DNA of 64,000 nt from an uncultured Lachnospiraceae bacterium. Its GTDB lineage: Bacteria; Bacillota; Clostridia; Lachnospirales; Lachnospiraceae. The position numbers were made by a program, and so were the translations under genes. Below are positions 1 through 10,253 of the stretch, in pieces. The number at the start of each line of letters is the position of its first letter. Position 1 is the first letter of the stretch. Location of the stretch: positions 1 to 64,000 of the forward strand of contig CAMEOT010000006.1 in the NCBI GenBank assembly GCA_945929965.1, written 5' to 3'. Below the pieces are notes generated by a model. The model worked only from the letters and a program-made list of their open reading frames with translations, searched no databases and had not been told where the DNA came from.

Positions 1-70
1 CGGCAGCCCTTTCTGCGTGGATTTTAGAACAACTATTTCACTAACTCTCAATTTATATAGTATAAATAAA

Positions 71-110
71 AATACCGCCTGAGAAGATATGCAATCTCTC
101 AGGCGGTATT
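71..110 (-). terminator. Rho-independent terminator of the VPKTG surface-protein gene
   Basis: Perfect 14-bp inverted repeat aataccgcctgaga/tctcaggcggtatt; on the minus strand it is followed by TTTTTATTTA. Confidence 0.85.
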
Positions 111-145
111 AGCGTGGTCCGAACGCGGGCTACGGGAATTCAATT

Positions 146-1012
146 CTACTGTAAGTTCTTTTTGCGAAGCGCATATCCGGATACTACGAAGAGAACAGCA
201 GCACCTGCCAGGTAAAGAGGAAGCGCGCTCTCACCGGTCTTGGGCACGTTGTCATACGCACCGGAAGCGGTAGCAGACTGTGCGGGAGCAGTGGCGGTGG
301 TGGCAGCGGGAGCAGCGGTAGATTCCGGCGTTACAGCTGCTGTGGCGGCGGGAGCGGTCTTGCTGTAATACTGTTCCTCAGTCTTTACAGAGCCATCGTA
401 GATATCCAGTTTATTTTTTGCAAAGTTATAATATTCAAAATAAGTACGTTGATCTACGTTATCTTTTGCAATCAGATGATTTACGGTACCCTGGCATCCG
501 ATGTAAGCATGCAGGTTGTTCAGCCCGGTGCCCATACCCAGCATTTCCAGTGTATCTACATTATTAATGAAAGTAGCATGTGCGGAACCGTATACATAAG
601 CATGTGAAACATCGCCGTTGATGGAAGCGGTGGAACCGTCCAAAATATATACGGAATCATAACCCTTAGCGGTAGGTACCACAGTGGCTGTGGTATTTAC
701 AGTCAGATTACCCAGACGAACCGGGAAATTCAGATCGAAAGTAGGAGAGGAAGCATCGGTTTCGATGACTACATAATCGCCATCTTTGATGTCCTGCATC
801 ATGTAATAGGTCTCGCGATGGAAGGCATCGTCATCCCATGCGGAAGCTACCTCAAAGTACCAGCCGTCGCTGTGGGTATTGGTGCTTGTCAGATATCTGA
901 CAACATAGGTAGTGGGTTCAGCAGCCTTGACAGTAAGCTTGCCGAAGCCGGGCGCAGACAGACATACCGCTGCCAGCGTGAGCAGTGTAACAATTTTTTT
1001 CAGTTTTTTCAT
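146..1012 (-). CDS. Cell-wall-anchored surface protein with signal peptide, beta-helix-like body, Ala/Thr/Pro-rich stalk and VPKTG sorting signal
   Basis: N-terminal signal (MKKLKKIVTLLTLAAVCLSA); C-terminal VPKTGE + hydrophobic segment + RKK tail; adjacent sortase gene. Confidence 0.85.
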   Translation of the reverse strand: MKKLKKIVTLLTLAAVCLSAPGFGKLTVKAAEPTTYVVRYLTSTNTHSDGWYFEVASAWDDDAFHRETYYMMQDIKDGDYVVIETDASSPTFDLNFPVRLGNLTVNTTATVVPTAKGYDSVYILDGSTASINGDVSHAYVYGSAHATFINNVDTLEMLGMGTGLNNLHAYIGCQGTVNHLIAKDNVDQRTYFEYYNFAKNKLDIYDGSVKTEEQYYSKTAPAATAAVTPESTAAPAATTATAPAQSATASGAYDNVPKTGESALPLYLAGAAVLFVVSGYALRKKNLQ

Positions 1013-1039
1013 AAGAAAATCCTCCTGATAGTTAGTGGG

Positions 1040-1903
1040 TTATTCCTGTACGGGGAGATAGTGGTCACCGGGTTCCACCTCTTTGGCGACGACTACGAAC
1101 CGCCCCTGTTCTACATGGTAGACGCAGGTAGACAGGGTCAGGAAATGATCTCCGAACTTTGCCGTAACGCCGGTGTCGTACTGGGATAACTGCTTGATAT
1201 TGTTATAAAAGTCATCAAATTCTTCCTGAGTATCTGCCTGGAAAAATTTGTAGAACTTAAATACCTGATCTGTTTTCCGATAGACCTGGGAACGGAACAC
1301 AGCAATGACTTCATAATTGCGCTGGCATTCCTCGGTGTACAGGATGATATTTTTGTGTTTCTCGTAGAAATCCTGATTCTCGTAGTCGGTCAGATTGCCG
1401 AACATAGCGCCGGACTTCATATTGTGACCGTGGATGATAAGGTTGGTCGTCAGGGGATCCACACAGCTCTCATCATCGAGAAGCAGGCAGCCGTTTTTAT
1501 TCTTACTACCATCGAAAGCACGGTAGAGATAATAGGTCTCGTCCTTGGGGGTCCACATGACCGGATAGTCGATATTGGTATCCGGGATCTGCAGCCATGC
1601 AGCCATGTCGCCGTTGGCTGCAAAGCTGTCGGCATACGGATTGGGAACGCGGTCGAACTCTTCTGTGGGAACGGTTGTTTCTTCTGCTACGGCTTCTGTG
1701 GAAACAGAAGTGACAGCCTCTGTGGCTTCCGCAGAAGCATTTGTACTGTCTTCGGTAACTGCCGTGGGACGTAACTCGTCCAGAGACTCCTCCATACGAC
1801 GGTCCGCCATATGACCTTTTACGAACAGAATAACCGCTGCCAGAATACATATTCCAGCAAAGATAAATAAAATTGTGGATAAAATATTTTTATTAGATTT
1901 CAT
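1040..1903 (-). CDS. Class B-type sortase
   Basis: TM N-terminus, NLIIHGHNMKSGAMF (catalytic His) and TLSTCVYHVEQGRFVVVAKE (catalytic Cys, Arg); start trimmed to MKSNKN from the longer ORF 1040..2338. Confidence 0.88.
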   Translation of the reverse strand: MKSNKNILSTILFIFAGICILAAVILFVKGHMADRRMEESLDELRPTAVTEDSTNASAEATEAVTSVSTEAVAEETTVPTEEFDRVPNPYADSFAANGDMAAWLQIPDTNIDYPVMWTPKDETYYLYRAFDGSKNKNGCLLLDDESCVDPLTTNLIIHGHNMKSGAMFGNLTDYENQDFYEKHKNIILYTEECQRNYEVIAVFRSQVYRKTDQVFKFYKFFQADTQEEFDDFYNNIKQLSQYDTGVTAKFGDHFLTLSTCVYHVEQGRFVVVAKEVEPGDHYLPVQE

Positions 1904-2021
1904 ACGTTTATTATACGCTGAATCAGTGACAGGATGCAATAGGGGAAAACAAAAGGATTTCTTAATTTTCGGAAGATATTTCCATAGAAGAAAGCATATA
2001 AAATCATTGAGATATAAAATT

Positions 2022-2780
2022 ATGGAGACCGGGATGGAACAACAGAAAGCGTTGCACGCCGTTATGATATGTCTGCTGCTGATTGCCATGGCGGTGGTGG
2101 GCAGGGAGACAGCGGTGTATGTGGAGACAGTGAATGCGGTCAGTGTACTTAAGGAGGAACGACATACTCCGGGTGAGGAATCCCCTGTGGTAGTGATTGA
2201 TGCGGGGCACGGCGGGGATGATCCCGGGAAAATTGGAATCAACGGAAGCCTGGAGAAGGATATTAATTTAAATATTGTAAATAAACTCGCGGGATACCTG
2301 GAGGCGGAAGGCGTGCAGGTGGTACTGACCAGAGACACGGAAGAAGGTCTGTATGATGCGCATGCATCTAATAAAAAGGTACAGGATATGAAGCGCAGGA
2401 TCGAGAAGATAGAGGAGACGGATCCGGTCCTTACAGTAAGTGTTCACCAAAACAGCTACCCGGAGGAGTATGTCCATGGAGCCCAGGTATTTTATTATAA
2501 TGGAAGCAGCGGTGGGCAGAAGCTGGCGGAGCTGCTCCAAAAACAACTGACAAAAGACCTGGATCCGGAGAATCACAGACAGATCAAGGCAAATGAAAGT
2601 TATTATCTTCTGAAAAAAACAAAAGGAACCATCGTGATCGTGGAGTGCGGATTTCTGTCGAATGCCGCAGAAGCAGAAAAACTGTGCACGGAGACATATC
2701 AGGACAGAGTGGCATGGTCGATCCATAAGGGGATTTTACAATATATAGCACAACTGGAAAATCAAAACAGGGAAAACTGA
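2022..2780 (+). CDS. N-acetylmuramoyl-L-alanine amidase (Amidase_3 family)
   Basis: VVVIDAGHGGDDPG motif, later VECGFLSNAAEAEKL; N-terminal TM; start set at METGMEQQK. Confidence 0.88.
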   Translation: METGMEQQKALHAVMICLLLIAMAVVGRETAVYVETVNAVSVLKEERHTPGEESPVVVIDAGHGGDDPGKIGINGSLEKDINLNIVNKLAGYLEAEGVQVVLTRDTEEGLYDAHASNKKVQDMKRRIEKIEETDPVLTVSVHQNSYPEEYVHGAQVFYYNGSSGGQKLAELLQKQLTKDLDPENHRQIKANESYYLLKKTKGTIVIVECGFLSNAAEAEKLCTETYQDRVAWSIHKGILQYIAQLENQNREN

Positions 2781-2903
2781 TAAGAAACAATCTTTCCATT
2801 TTATATCGTATATGTTATACTATATCCAAATGCATTATAATGATGTCGGGGGCAAAATCCCCTGACATTATTATGATGAGTGCCGATAACAGAAGGTAGA
2901 AAA

Positions 2904-3968
2904 ATGGATACTGAAATCATAAAAATTCATCCCGGAGAGGGACCTGTCAGTGAAGAAGATGACAGGAAACTGCAGGCTGCGGGAGAGATCCTGAAAAGGG
3001 GTGGACTGGTGGCGTTCCCCACAGAGACCGTGTATGGTCTGGGCGGAGATGCGCTGAATCCCACATCCTCTCAGAAAATTTACGCCGCAAAAGGCAGACC
3101 TTCCGATAATCCGCTGATCGTTCATATCTATCGATTTGAAGATATAGAGAAGATCACGAGTAAGGTACCGGAAGAAGCAAAAAAAATAGCAGATGCATTT
3201 TGGCCGGGACCGCTGACCATGATCCTGCCGAAGTCTGATGCGGTACCGCGCGAGACTACCGGTGGGCTGGATACGGTAGCGATCCGGATGCCGTCACACC
3301 CGGCGGCACAGAGGCTGATCAAGTACAGCGGCGGCTATATTGCAGCCCCCAGTGCCAATACTTCCGGCAAGCCCAGCCCTACTGTGGCGAAATATGTGGT
3401 GGAGGATATGATGGGGCGGATCGATGCCATCATCGACGGCGGAGAAGTGGGAATCGGACTGGAATCTACCATCATTGATCTGACGGTGACACCGCCGCAG
3501 ATCTTAAGACCGGGTTATATTACCCAGGAGAAACTCAGCGAAGTACTGGGAACCGTGGATACAGATACCACGATCCTGCGGGCGGACAGCGGACAGGCTC
3601 CCAAGGCTCCCGGCATGAAATACAGGCATTACGCACCGAAGGGAGAACTCACCATCGTAGAGGGAACACCCGAAGAGGTCAGAGAGTATATTAACCGGGC
3701 CGCAGCCACAGATCATGCAGCGGGCGAGAAGACCGGCATCATCGGAACGGAAGAGATGCTCTCCGGCTATACGGCAGATGTGGTAAAAAGTGTCGGCAGC
3801 CGTAAGGACGAGGACAGCATCGCCAGACATTTATATACCATCTTAAGAGAATTCGATGATGAAGGCGTAACGAAGATCTATTCCGAAGGATTTTCCACGG
3901 AGGGTTTTGGTCAGGCAATTATGAACCGTCTGTTAAAAGCAGCAGGACATAAAGTGGTAACGCTGTAA
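2904..3968 (+). CDS. Threonylcarbamoyl-AMP synthase, Sua5/YwlC type with C-terminal Sua5 domain
   Basis: GGLVAFPTETVYGLGGDAL...IYAAKGRPSDNPLIVHI; APSANTSGKPSPT. Confidence 0.93.
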   Translation: MDTEIIKIHPGEGPVSEEDDRKLQAAGEILKRGGLVAFPTETVYGLGGDALNPTSSQKIYAAKGRPSDNPLIVHIYRFEDIEKITSKVPEEAKKIADAFWPGPLTMILPKSDAVPRETTGGLDTVAIRMPSHPAAQRLIKYSGGYIAAPSANTSGKPSPTVAKYVVEDMMGRIDAIIDGGEVGIGLESTIIDLTVTPPQILRPGYITQEKLSEVLGTVDTDTTILRADSGQAPKAPGMKYRHYAPKGELTIVEGTPEEVREYINRAAATDHAAGEKTGIIGTEEMLSGYTADVVKSVGSRKDEDSIARHLYTILREFDDEGVTKIYSEGFSTEGFGQAIMNRLLKAAGHKVVTL

Positions 3969-3994
3969 GTGTAATACAAGGAGGACAAATAAAA

Positions 3995-4426
3995 ATGATA
4001 GCAATCGCAAGTGATCATGGTGGATATGATCTGAAAGAGAAAGTTAAGAAATATTTAGAGGAGAAAAACATTCCCGTTCAGGATTTCGGATGCGACAGCA
4101 AGGCAAGCTGTGATTACCCCGTATTCGGACATGCGGCAGCAAAAGCTGTGGCAGACGGTACCTGTGAAAAGGGCATCGTGATCTGTACCACCGGTATTGG
4201 CATCAGTATTTCCGCTAATAAGGTAGCGGGAATCCGCTGCGCACTCTGTTCCGATCCGCTGTCCGCAAAAATGACCAGACTGCATAACGATGCCAATATG
4301 CTGGCAATGGGTGCAGGTATCGTAGGCGAGAATCTGGCACTGGAGATCGTGGAGACTTTCTTGAACACGCCTTTTTCCGGAGAAGAGAGACACAGCCGCA
4401 GAATCAGCCTGATCGAAGAGATCTAA
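3995..4426 (+). CDS. rpiB: Ribose-5-phosphate isomerase B
   Basis: [41 protein letters not shown]. Confidence 0.94.
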   Translation: MIAIASDHGGYDLKEKVKKYLEEKNIPVQDFGCDSKASCDYPVFGHAAAKAVADGTCEKGIVICTTGIGISISANKVAGIRCALCSDPLSAKMTRLHNDANMLAMGAGIVGENLALEIVETFLNTPFSGEERHSRRISLIEEI

Positions 4427-4472
4427 GGCGCAAGATACAACTAACAACACTAAAATACAGGAGGACAAGTAT

Positions 4473-5102
4473 ATGTCAAAAGTAGTAGTTATGGATCATC
4501 CTTTAATCGAGCAGAAGATCGGAATCATCCGCAGAAAGGAGACCGGCACCAAGGATTTCAGACAGAACATCAGTGAGATCGCAATGCTGATCGGCTATGA
4601 AGCTACCAAGGATCTGAAGTTGGAAGAAGTAGAGATCGAGACTCCCATCTGCAAGACTACTGTAAAGCAGTTAAAGGGCAAAAAATTGGCACTGGTACCC
4701 ATCCTGCGTGCAGGTCTTGGTATGGTAGACGGAATGCTGTCCCTGATCCCCGCTGCAAAGGTAGGACATATCGGACTGTACCGCGATCCTGAGACCTTAA
4801 AGCCCGTAGAGTATTACTGCAAGCTGCCTGCAGACTGTGCAGAGCGTGAAGTATTCGTCGTAGACCCCATGCTGGCAACCGGCGGCTCTTCCATCGCAGC
4901 AATCCAACTGTTGAAGGACAAGGGCTGCAAGAGCATCCGCCTGCTGTGCATCATCGCGGCACCCGAAGGCGTGAAGGCAATGCAGGAAGCACATCCCGAT
5001 GTGGATATCTATATCGGAGCAATGGATCAGAAGCTCAATGACCACGGATATATCGTTCCCGGACTGGGAGATGCAGGAGACCGTATTTTCGGTACCAAAT
5101 AA
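4473..5102 (+). CDS. upp: Uracil phosphoribosyltransferase
   Basis: [41 protein letters not shown]. Confidence 0.96.
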
Positions 5103-5113
5103 AGGAGACACCA

Positions 5114-5605
5114 ATGAGTGCCAAGCGCAGTGACTATATCAGCTGGGATGAATATTTTATGGGGGTAGCCCACCTGTCGGGGATGCGTTCCAAGGATCCG
5201 AATACCCAGGTGGGAGCCTGCATTGTCAGCCCGGACAACAAAATTCTGTCCATGGGATACAACGGCTTCCCCAAGGGCTGTTCCGATGATGAGTTTCCCT
5301 GGGAGAGGGAGAACGACAAGGATAGTAATCTGACAAAATATCCCTTTGTGACACATAGTGAACTGAATGCAATTTTGAATTACCGCGGAGGATCCTTGGA
5401 GGGCACGAAACTGTACGTGTCCCTTTTCCCCTGCAATGAGTGTGCGAAAGCCATCATTCAGGCAGGGATCCATACCGTAGTATATGACAGCGACAAATAT
5501 CGGGGAACACCCTCCAACCGGGCAGCCAGGCGAATGTTTGATGCGGCGGGAGTGGAGTGCGTTCCATACAGCAGGACAGGACGTACGATACATATCGGGG
5601 TCTGA
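5114..5605 (+). CDS. comEB: dCMP deaminase (ComEB family)
   Basis: Zn-binding HSELNAIL and [13 protein letters not shown] motifs. Confidence 0.92.
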
Positions 5606-5631
5606 ACGACAGATTAAAGGAGTATGAACGG

Positions 5632-6795
5632 TTGAAGCGCCTACAGAAGACAGCTGTACTGCTTGCAGCGGTGATCCTTGCAGGAGCATTTTCTTCAGAA
5701 GACATCAAAGTAGAAGCTACCAGCAGTACCTGGCAGCAGATTCAGAAGGAACAGCAGGAGAAAAATGAACTGCAGAACCAGTTGAATCAGGAAAATGATA
5801 ATCTGGAGAACCTGAAGGGAGAGCAGAATTCCCTCAAGGGACAACTGAATAATCTGAACGGTCAATTGACGGAGGTCAGCAATAATCTGGCGGATCTGGA
5901 ACAGCAGATCGCGGATAAGGAGAAGGAGATCGCAGATACCCAGGACAGTCTGGAGGAAGCGAAGGCAACGGAAGAGTGGCAGTATGAATGTATGGTGATC
6001 CGCGTCCGGGATATGTACGAACGGAACGAGACCAGCTATATCAATGCGATCCTGAGTGCCCAAAGCTTCGATAAATTGTTGAATGCTGCGGATTTTTTTG
6101 AACGGATCGCTGCCTATGACCAGAAAAAACTCAAAGAATTCGAGGAAAACCGCCAGCTGATCGAAGAGGAAGAGGCAAGGCTTCAGACAGAGAAGGCAGA
6201 GCTGGATGATCTGAAATTAGAAGCGGAAGCTGAAAAAAGCAAGGTATCCGGTCTGATCAGTCAGACATCCAACAATATCGCCAGATATGCCGGAGACATC
6301 TCCGAAGCGGAACAGAGAGCCCTGGCATACGAAGCGGAGATCAAGAAAAAAGAGGATAATCTGGAAACCCTCAGGAAAAAACTTGCCGAAGAGATCGCTA
6401 TGTCCCAGAAAGCGGCAAATGCCACCTGGCGGGATATTTCCGATATCTCTTTCGAAGAGGGAGACAGGTATCTGTTAGCAAATCTGATCTACTGTGAAGC
6501 GGGAGGCGAACCCTATGACGGTCAACTGGCGGTAGCCAGCGTTGTGATCAATCGTGTCAGAAGTTCAGTCTATCCCAACACGGTGGTGGGTGTGATCTAT
6601 CAGAACAAACAGTTCTCACCGGTAGCCAGTGGACGGTTGGAACTGGCTCTGGCTGCGAATAAGGCCACGAGCCGTTGTTATCAGGCGGCGGATGAGGCAA
6701 TGTCCGGAGTGACGAATGTAGGCAATTGCGTGTATTTCCGTACCCCGGTGGAAGGACTGACCGGCATCAGTATCGGTGGACATATATTTTATTAA
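5632..6795 (+). CDS. Secreted coiled-coil protein with C-terminal cell-wall hydrolase (SleB-like, Hydrolase_2) domain
   Basis: Signal peptide, long Gln/Glu-rich coiled coil, then LLANLIYCEAGGEPYDGQLAVASVVINRV; TTG start at 5632 preceded by AAAGGAG. Confidence 0.85.
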   Translation: MKRLQKTAVLLAAVILAGAFSSEDIKVEATSSTWQQIQKEQQEKNELQNQLNQENDNLENLKGEQNSLKGQLNNLNGQLTEVSNNLADLEQQIADKEKEIADTQDSLEEAKATEEWQYECMVIRVRDMYERNETSYINAILSAQSFDKLLNAADFFERIAAYDQKKLKEFEENRQLIEEEEARLQTEKAELDDLKLEAEAEKSKVSGLISQTSNNIARYAGDISEAEQRALAYEAEIKKKEDNLETLRKKLAEEIAMSQKAANATWRDISDISFEEGDRYLLANLIYCEAGGEPYDGQLAVASVVINRVRSSVYPNTVVGVIYQNKQFSPVASGRLELALAANKATSRCYQAADEAMSGVTNVGNCVYFRTPVEGLTGISIGGHIFY

Positions 6796-6812
6796 GGTGA
6801 AAGTGATAATCC

Positions 6813-8591
6813 ATGAAAATCAACATCGTAGAACGAGAAGGGTATTCCAACAGAATTATGAATTGGAAGATCTATGTGAGGAAGGATCTGACAGTTGCTA
6901 AGGCATCGGAATATTACTATGAATTTATAGAGGAAAATTCCTTTCGTCCGGTGAGTGAACTGGTGCTGCCGGAGGATGGTGAATTGTTGAAAGAGGCTGT
7001 TGCGGCGGAATTGCTCACTCCACTGGAATTAATGACAGTTCTCAGCAATCTCAAAGATAGTACCCGGAATGTGTATCTGCGTATGGAACAGAGTGAACAG
7101 ACAGAGGACGGAGTTCCTTTGTATCAGATCACACTATCGGATCTGCATGATCTGGAGAATAGAACAGTACAGCTGGAACAGAGCATTTTAAAATATCGTC
7201 ATTTTATGACATTGGAAGATGTTTATTACTTTGAATATCTGATCGACAGTGATCATATCACAGTGTATAAATATGTCAATGAACGGTCAATGAATCAGTT
7301 TGAGGGATCGTTGAAGGATCTGATCCGGATGGTGGAGAACGCACATACAGACAGTAACATTGCCGAAATGGAAGAACATCTGTGGGCGTTTTGTGCCCAT
7401 TTGCGTAATGGCGAAGATTCCTTTGAAATGAAATTCAACGGTCAGGATGAAGACGAGAGAATGTGGACGGTGAGAGCCTCCCGGATTCCGAAAAACCGGA
7501 ACATGCTGGCCGGTATCATAGATTCTGACAAAAACCGTCAGCAGGAAGCCTACTATCTGACTCCGGCAGCCAGGGATGCCGGAACAGGTCTGCTGAATAA
7601 GCGGGCATGGACGGAATATACCATCGAACAGCTGAATCGAAAGGATGGCCGGGTCCGCTGGCTGGTGATCATTGATATTGACGAGTTCAAGTATATTAAC
7701 GACACCTATGGACATATCTTCGGAGATCAGGTGATCCGTGGAGTGGCAGAGATCATGCAGGAGCTGGTAGGACAGAGAGGTGTCATCGGCAGATTCGGTG
7801 GAGACGAGTATGTGATTCTATTAGAGAAGGTTGAGACCAGGGAACAGTTGAAGACCCTGCTTAAGACCATTGCGAAGGAACTCAGGCTGGCATTCGATCC
7901 GAAGATCCATGTGACGGCTTCTATCGGTGTGTCGGAATATCCGGTGGATGGAACGGAGTATGAGTATCTGATGCGCAAGGCGGATAAAGCTCTGTATCTT
8001 GCCAAGGAAAAAGGCAAGAACCGACATATTATATATGAAGAGCGGCTGCATGGAAAGCTGGAGACCGACGATATGCAGAACATGGCTATGGCCTATGCAG
8101 TATCCAAGGAGAAAAAACGGGAAACTATCACAGAGATGATCACAAAATTATGTGTATCGGGCGTGAACGCTATTGTGAAAAGTGAAGAGCGCCTGCAACA
8201 GATCCGCAGTCTGTTTGATCTGGATGGTATTACCGTTTTCTCAGACAGAGGAAACAGACTTGTCTGCAGAAACGGCAACTATATGGCAGAAGCTCCGGAC
8301 GGTCGTCCCGGGTTTGAAGATGAAGGGTATCTTTCGCTGTTTGGTGATGATGATATTTTTGTAGAATCCAACATGATAAAACTTCGCTCCCAGAACCCGG
8401 CAGCCTATGCTGTGGCACAGGAGCAGGAGATTGGGGCTGCCCTTCAATGCCTGTCCAGAAAAGAAGGGATTCCTTATACAATGGTTAATTTTGAGGTGTT
8501 CAATCGTAACCGTAAATGGTCCGATGAAGACGTTACCCTGTTGACCTTGCTGGGACATTGCATCGGAGATTTGCTGAATTATTCAGAGTAA
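6813..8591 (+). CDS. GGDEF-domain protein (predicted diguanylate cyclase), GAF-like C-terminus
   Basis: VIIDIDEFKYINDTYGH, GRFGGDEYVILLE, ASIGVSEYP. Confidence 0.9.
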   Translation: MKINIVEREGYSNRIMNWKIYVRKDLTVAKASEYYYEFIEENSFRPVSELVLPEDGELLKEAVAAELLTPLELMTVLSNLKDSTRNVYLRMEQSEQTEDGVPLYQITLSDLHDLENRTVQLEQSILKYRHFMTLEDVYYFEYLIDSDHITVYKYVNERSMNQFEGSLKDLIRMVENAHTDSNIAEMEEHLWAFCAHLRNGEDSFEMKFNGQDEDERMWTVRASRIPKNRNMLAGIIDSDKNRQQEAYYLTPAARDAGTGLLNKRAWTEYTIEQLNRKDGRVRWLVIIDIDEFKYINDTYGHIFGDQVIRGVAEIMQELVGQRGVIGRFGGDEYVILLEKVETREQLKTLLKTIAKELRLAFDPKIHVTASIGVSEYPVDGTEYEYLMRKADKALYLAKEKGKNRHIIYEERLHGKLETDDMQNMAMAYAVSKEKKRETITEMITKLCVSGVNAIVKSEERLQQIRSLFDLDGITVFSDRGNRLVCRNGNYMAEAPDGRPGFEDEGYLSLFGDDDIFVESNMIKLRSQNPAAYAVAQEQEIGAALQCLSRKEGIPYTMVNFEVFNRNRKWSDEDVTLLTLLGHCIGDLLNYSE

Positions 8592-8654
8592 AGTAAACAC
8601 ATGAGCAAAAAGTAAGCACTGCAAGTGCGGTTTTGCGAATGCGTTACTCTGAAT
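8581..8654. repeat. Short palindromic repeat, copy 1
   Basis: attcagagtaa...ttactctgaat arms with internal gcactgcaagtgc hairpin; right half resembles 53797..53832. Confidence 0.6.
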
Positions 8655-8664
8655 AGTTCAGTAA

Positions 8665-9147
8665 TTACAGCCCACTTTTCTCCAGGGGGCTTTGCAGTCT
8701 GTCGAATTTGTCACGATAGATGATCGTGATCAGGTTATTTAACTGGCGCAGGCAGGCACTCATCTGCGCCTGTGTGATCAGACCTTTTTCCAGTGCCTCT
8801 GCCAGCTCGTCCAGGTCAACGACATGCATTCTTCCGTCGGGATAGAGGATAATGTCAGCCAGCAGATCGGTAACGATCAGGGCATTTTCCTCCGGACGGC
8901 GGGTGTATTCTACAATGTCGCAGTACCAGTACAGCAGAGACCCGTCATGACGGTAGAACTTGCTGATCTTGAACCCTTCCTTCAGATAATAGCAGGAACA
9001 GCCATGGGAAAAAGTAGTCTTGGGATTCAGTGTTTTCCATTTTGTCAGAATATAATCATCGTTCTGTTCTACGATAATATCATCTTTTAACAAAATACAT
9101 TCTTCCGGGATCAGCCGTTTCCGGTAGATCTGAAGTTCGTTATTCAT
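8665..9147 (-). CDS. DUF402-type protein
   Basis: YYLKEGFKISKFYRHDGSLLYWYCDIVEYTRRPEENALIVTDLLADIILYPDGRMHVVDLDELAEAL; start trimmed to MNNELQ. Confidence 0.75.
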   Translation of the reverse strand: MNNELQIYRKRLIPEECILLKDDIIVEQNDDYILTKWKTLNPKTTFSHGCSCYYLKEGFKISKFYRHDGSLLYWYCDIVEYTRRPEENALIVTDLLADIILYPDGRMHVVDLDELAEALEKGLITQAQMSACLRQLNNLITIIYRDKFDRLQSPLEKSGL

Positions 9148-9179
9148 AACATTTCTCCTTTGTATCAATTTGATAGTGT

Positions 9180-9737
9180 TCAAAGTTCCGGGAAAGGAAT
9201 AAAAGGTAGTGGCGGCACGGTGTGAGGACATAATGTCTTCTCCATCCAGATCATGTCATGCCATTCCCCCTGCTTGAAGCCGGAAGCATGAAAATGAGCA
9301 ACGGTCTTGTAACCATGCTTCTCATGAAAAGCAATACTGGGCGGATTCGGATAAGTAATGCAGGCACATACATTGCAGATATGTTGTGCTGTCAGATATT
9401 CCTCCAACTTCTGATAAAGAAGGCTGCCAACACCACTGCTTCGAACATCCTGACTGATATAAATGGAGGTTTCCACAGACCAGTTGTAGGCAGCACGTCC
9501 CTTGAAGGCGGAAGCGTAAGCATAACCTATGGGAATACCGATTTTCTCGGCCACCAGATAAGGGTAACGGGCGAGGGTATGCCGGATGCGTTCGGCGAAT
9601 TCCTCCACGGAAGGAACCGTGTATTCAAAAGTAATCGAGGTGTTCTCCACATAGGGAGCGTAAATGGCAGCCAGGGTTTCGGCATCTTCCGGTGTGGCGG
9701 TCCGGATCTTAATTTCATCATTGGCAGTGGCCTGCAT
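9180..9737 (-). CDS. GNAT N-acetyltransferase (phosphinothricin acetyltransferase-like)
   Basis: IRTATPEDAETLAAIYAPYVENTSITFEY; GYAYASAFKGRAAYNWSVETSIYI. Confidence 0.85.
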   Translation of the reverse strand: MQATANDEIKIRTATPEDAETLAAIYAPYVENTSITFEYTVPSVEEFAERIRHTLARYPYLVAEKIGIPIGYAYASAFKGRAAYNWSVETSIYISQDVRSSGVGSLLYQKLEEYLTAQHICNVCACITYPNPPSIAFHEKHGYKTVAHFHASGFKQGEWHDMIWMEKTLCPHTVPPLPFIPFPEL

Positions 9738-9877
9738 TGCGGCAATCCCTCTTTCTGTGATCATTCATAATTTCTGTAAAATAGTTACTCAAATAGTACT
9801 TCCGAGAAAGTATCCAAGTCAATCTTTTTTTAGGTGGAATTTATATTTTTTTTACGATTTCAGCAAGGGGATTTTAC

Positions 9878-9906
9878 TGGACAGAGTGTTCAGATTTCGT
9901 TATAAT
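9878..9906 (+). promoter_or_regulatory. Sigma-A-type promoter for ATP synthase operon
   Basis: TGGACA - 17 nt - TATAAT, about 90 nt upstream of the first operon ORF. Confidence 0.65.
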
Positions 9907-9995
9907 GACTATAGGTTTGTCTTGTGGGGACAAAATATACTTAAAAATGTACAAAAATATATGCTTAGAGCAGAAATCAACACGGAGAGAAAGAA

Positions 9996-10253
9996 GTGTC
10001 AAGAAAAAAGAAACCCTATGACAGAACCGTATTCCGTTCGATTGCGCTGATCATGCAATTCGGTATCAACATGCTGGTGCCAATCTGCCTGATGTCGGCG
10101 GTGGGTGTCTGGATGGACAAACATTTCGGAACGAACTTCTGGATGATCCTGCTTTTCTGTATGGGAGCAGTGGCCGGAGGGCAGAATGTATACCGTATGG
10201 CCAGGACAATTTATGATGACAGCGATGAGAAACACACTAAAAAAGATAAATAG
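9996..10253 (+). CDS. AtpZ/AtpI-like F1Fo accessory membrane protein
   Basis: 85-aa two-TM protein, first gene of atp operon. Confidence 0.75.
   Translation: MSRKKKPYDRTVFRSIALIMQFGINMLVPICLMSAVGVWMDKHFGTNFWMILLFCMGAVAGGQNVYRMARTIYDDSDEKHTKKDK

Noticed and set aside
1905-2338. N-terminal extension of the sortase ORF
   Set aside because: Antisense to the amidase gene; true start is most likely MKSNKN at 1903 with a TM segment directly after.
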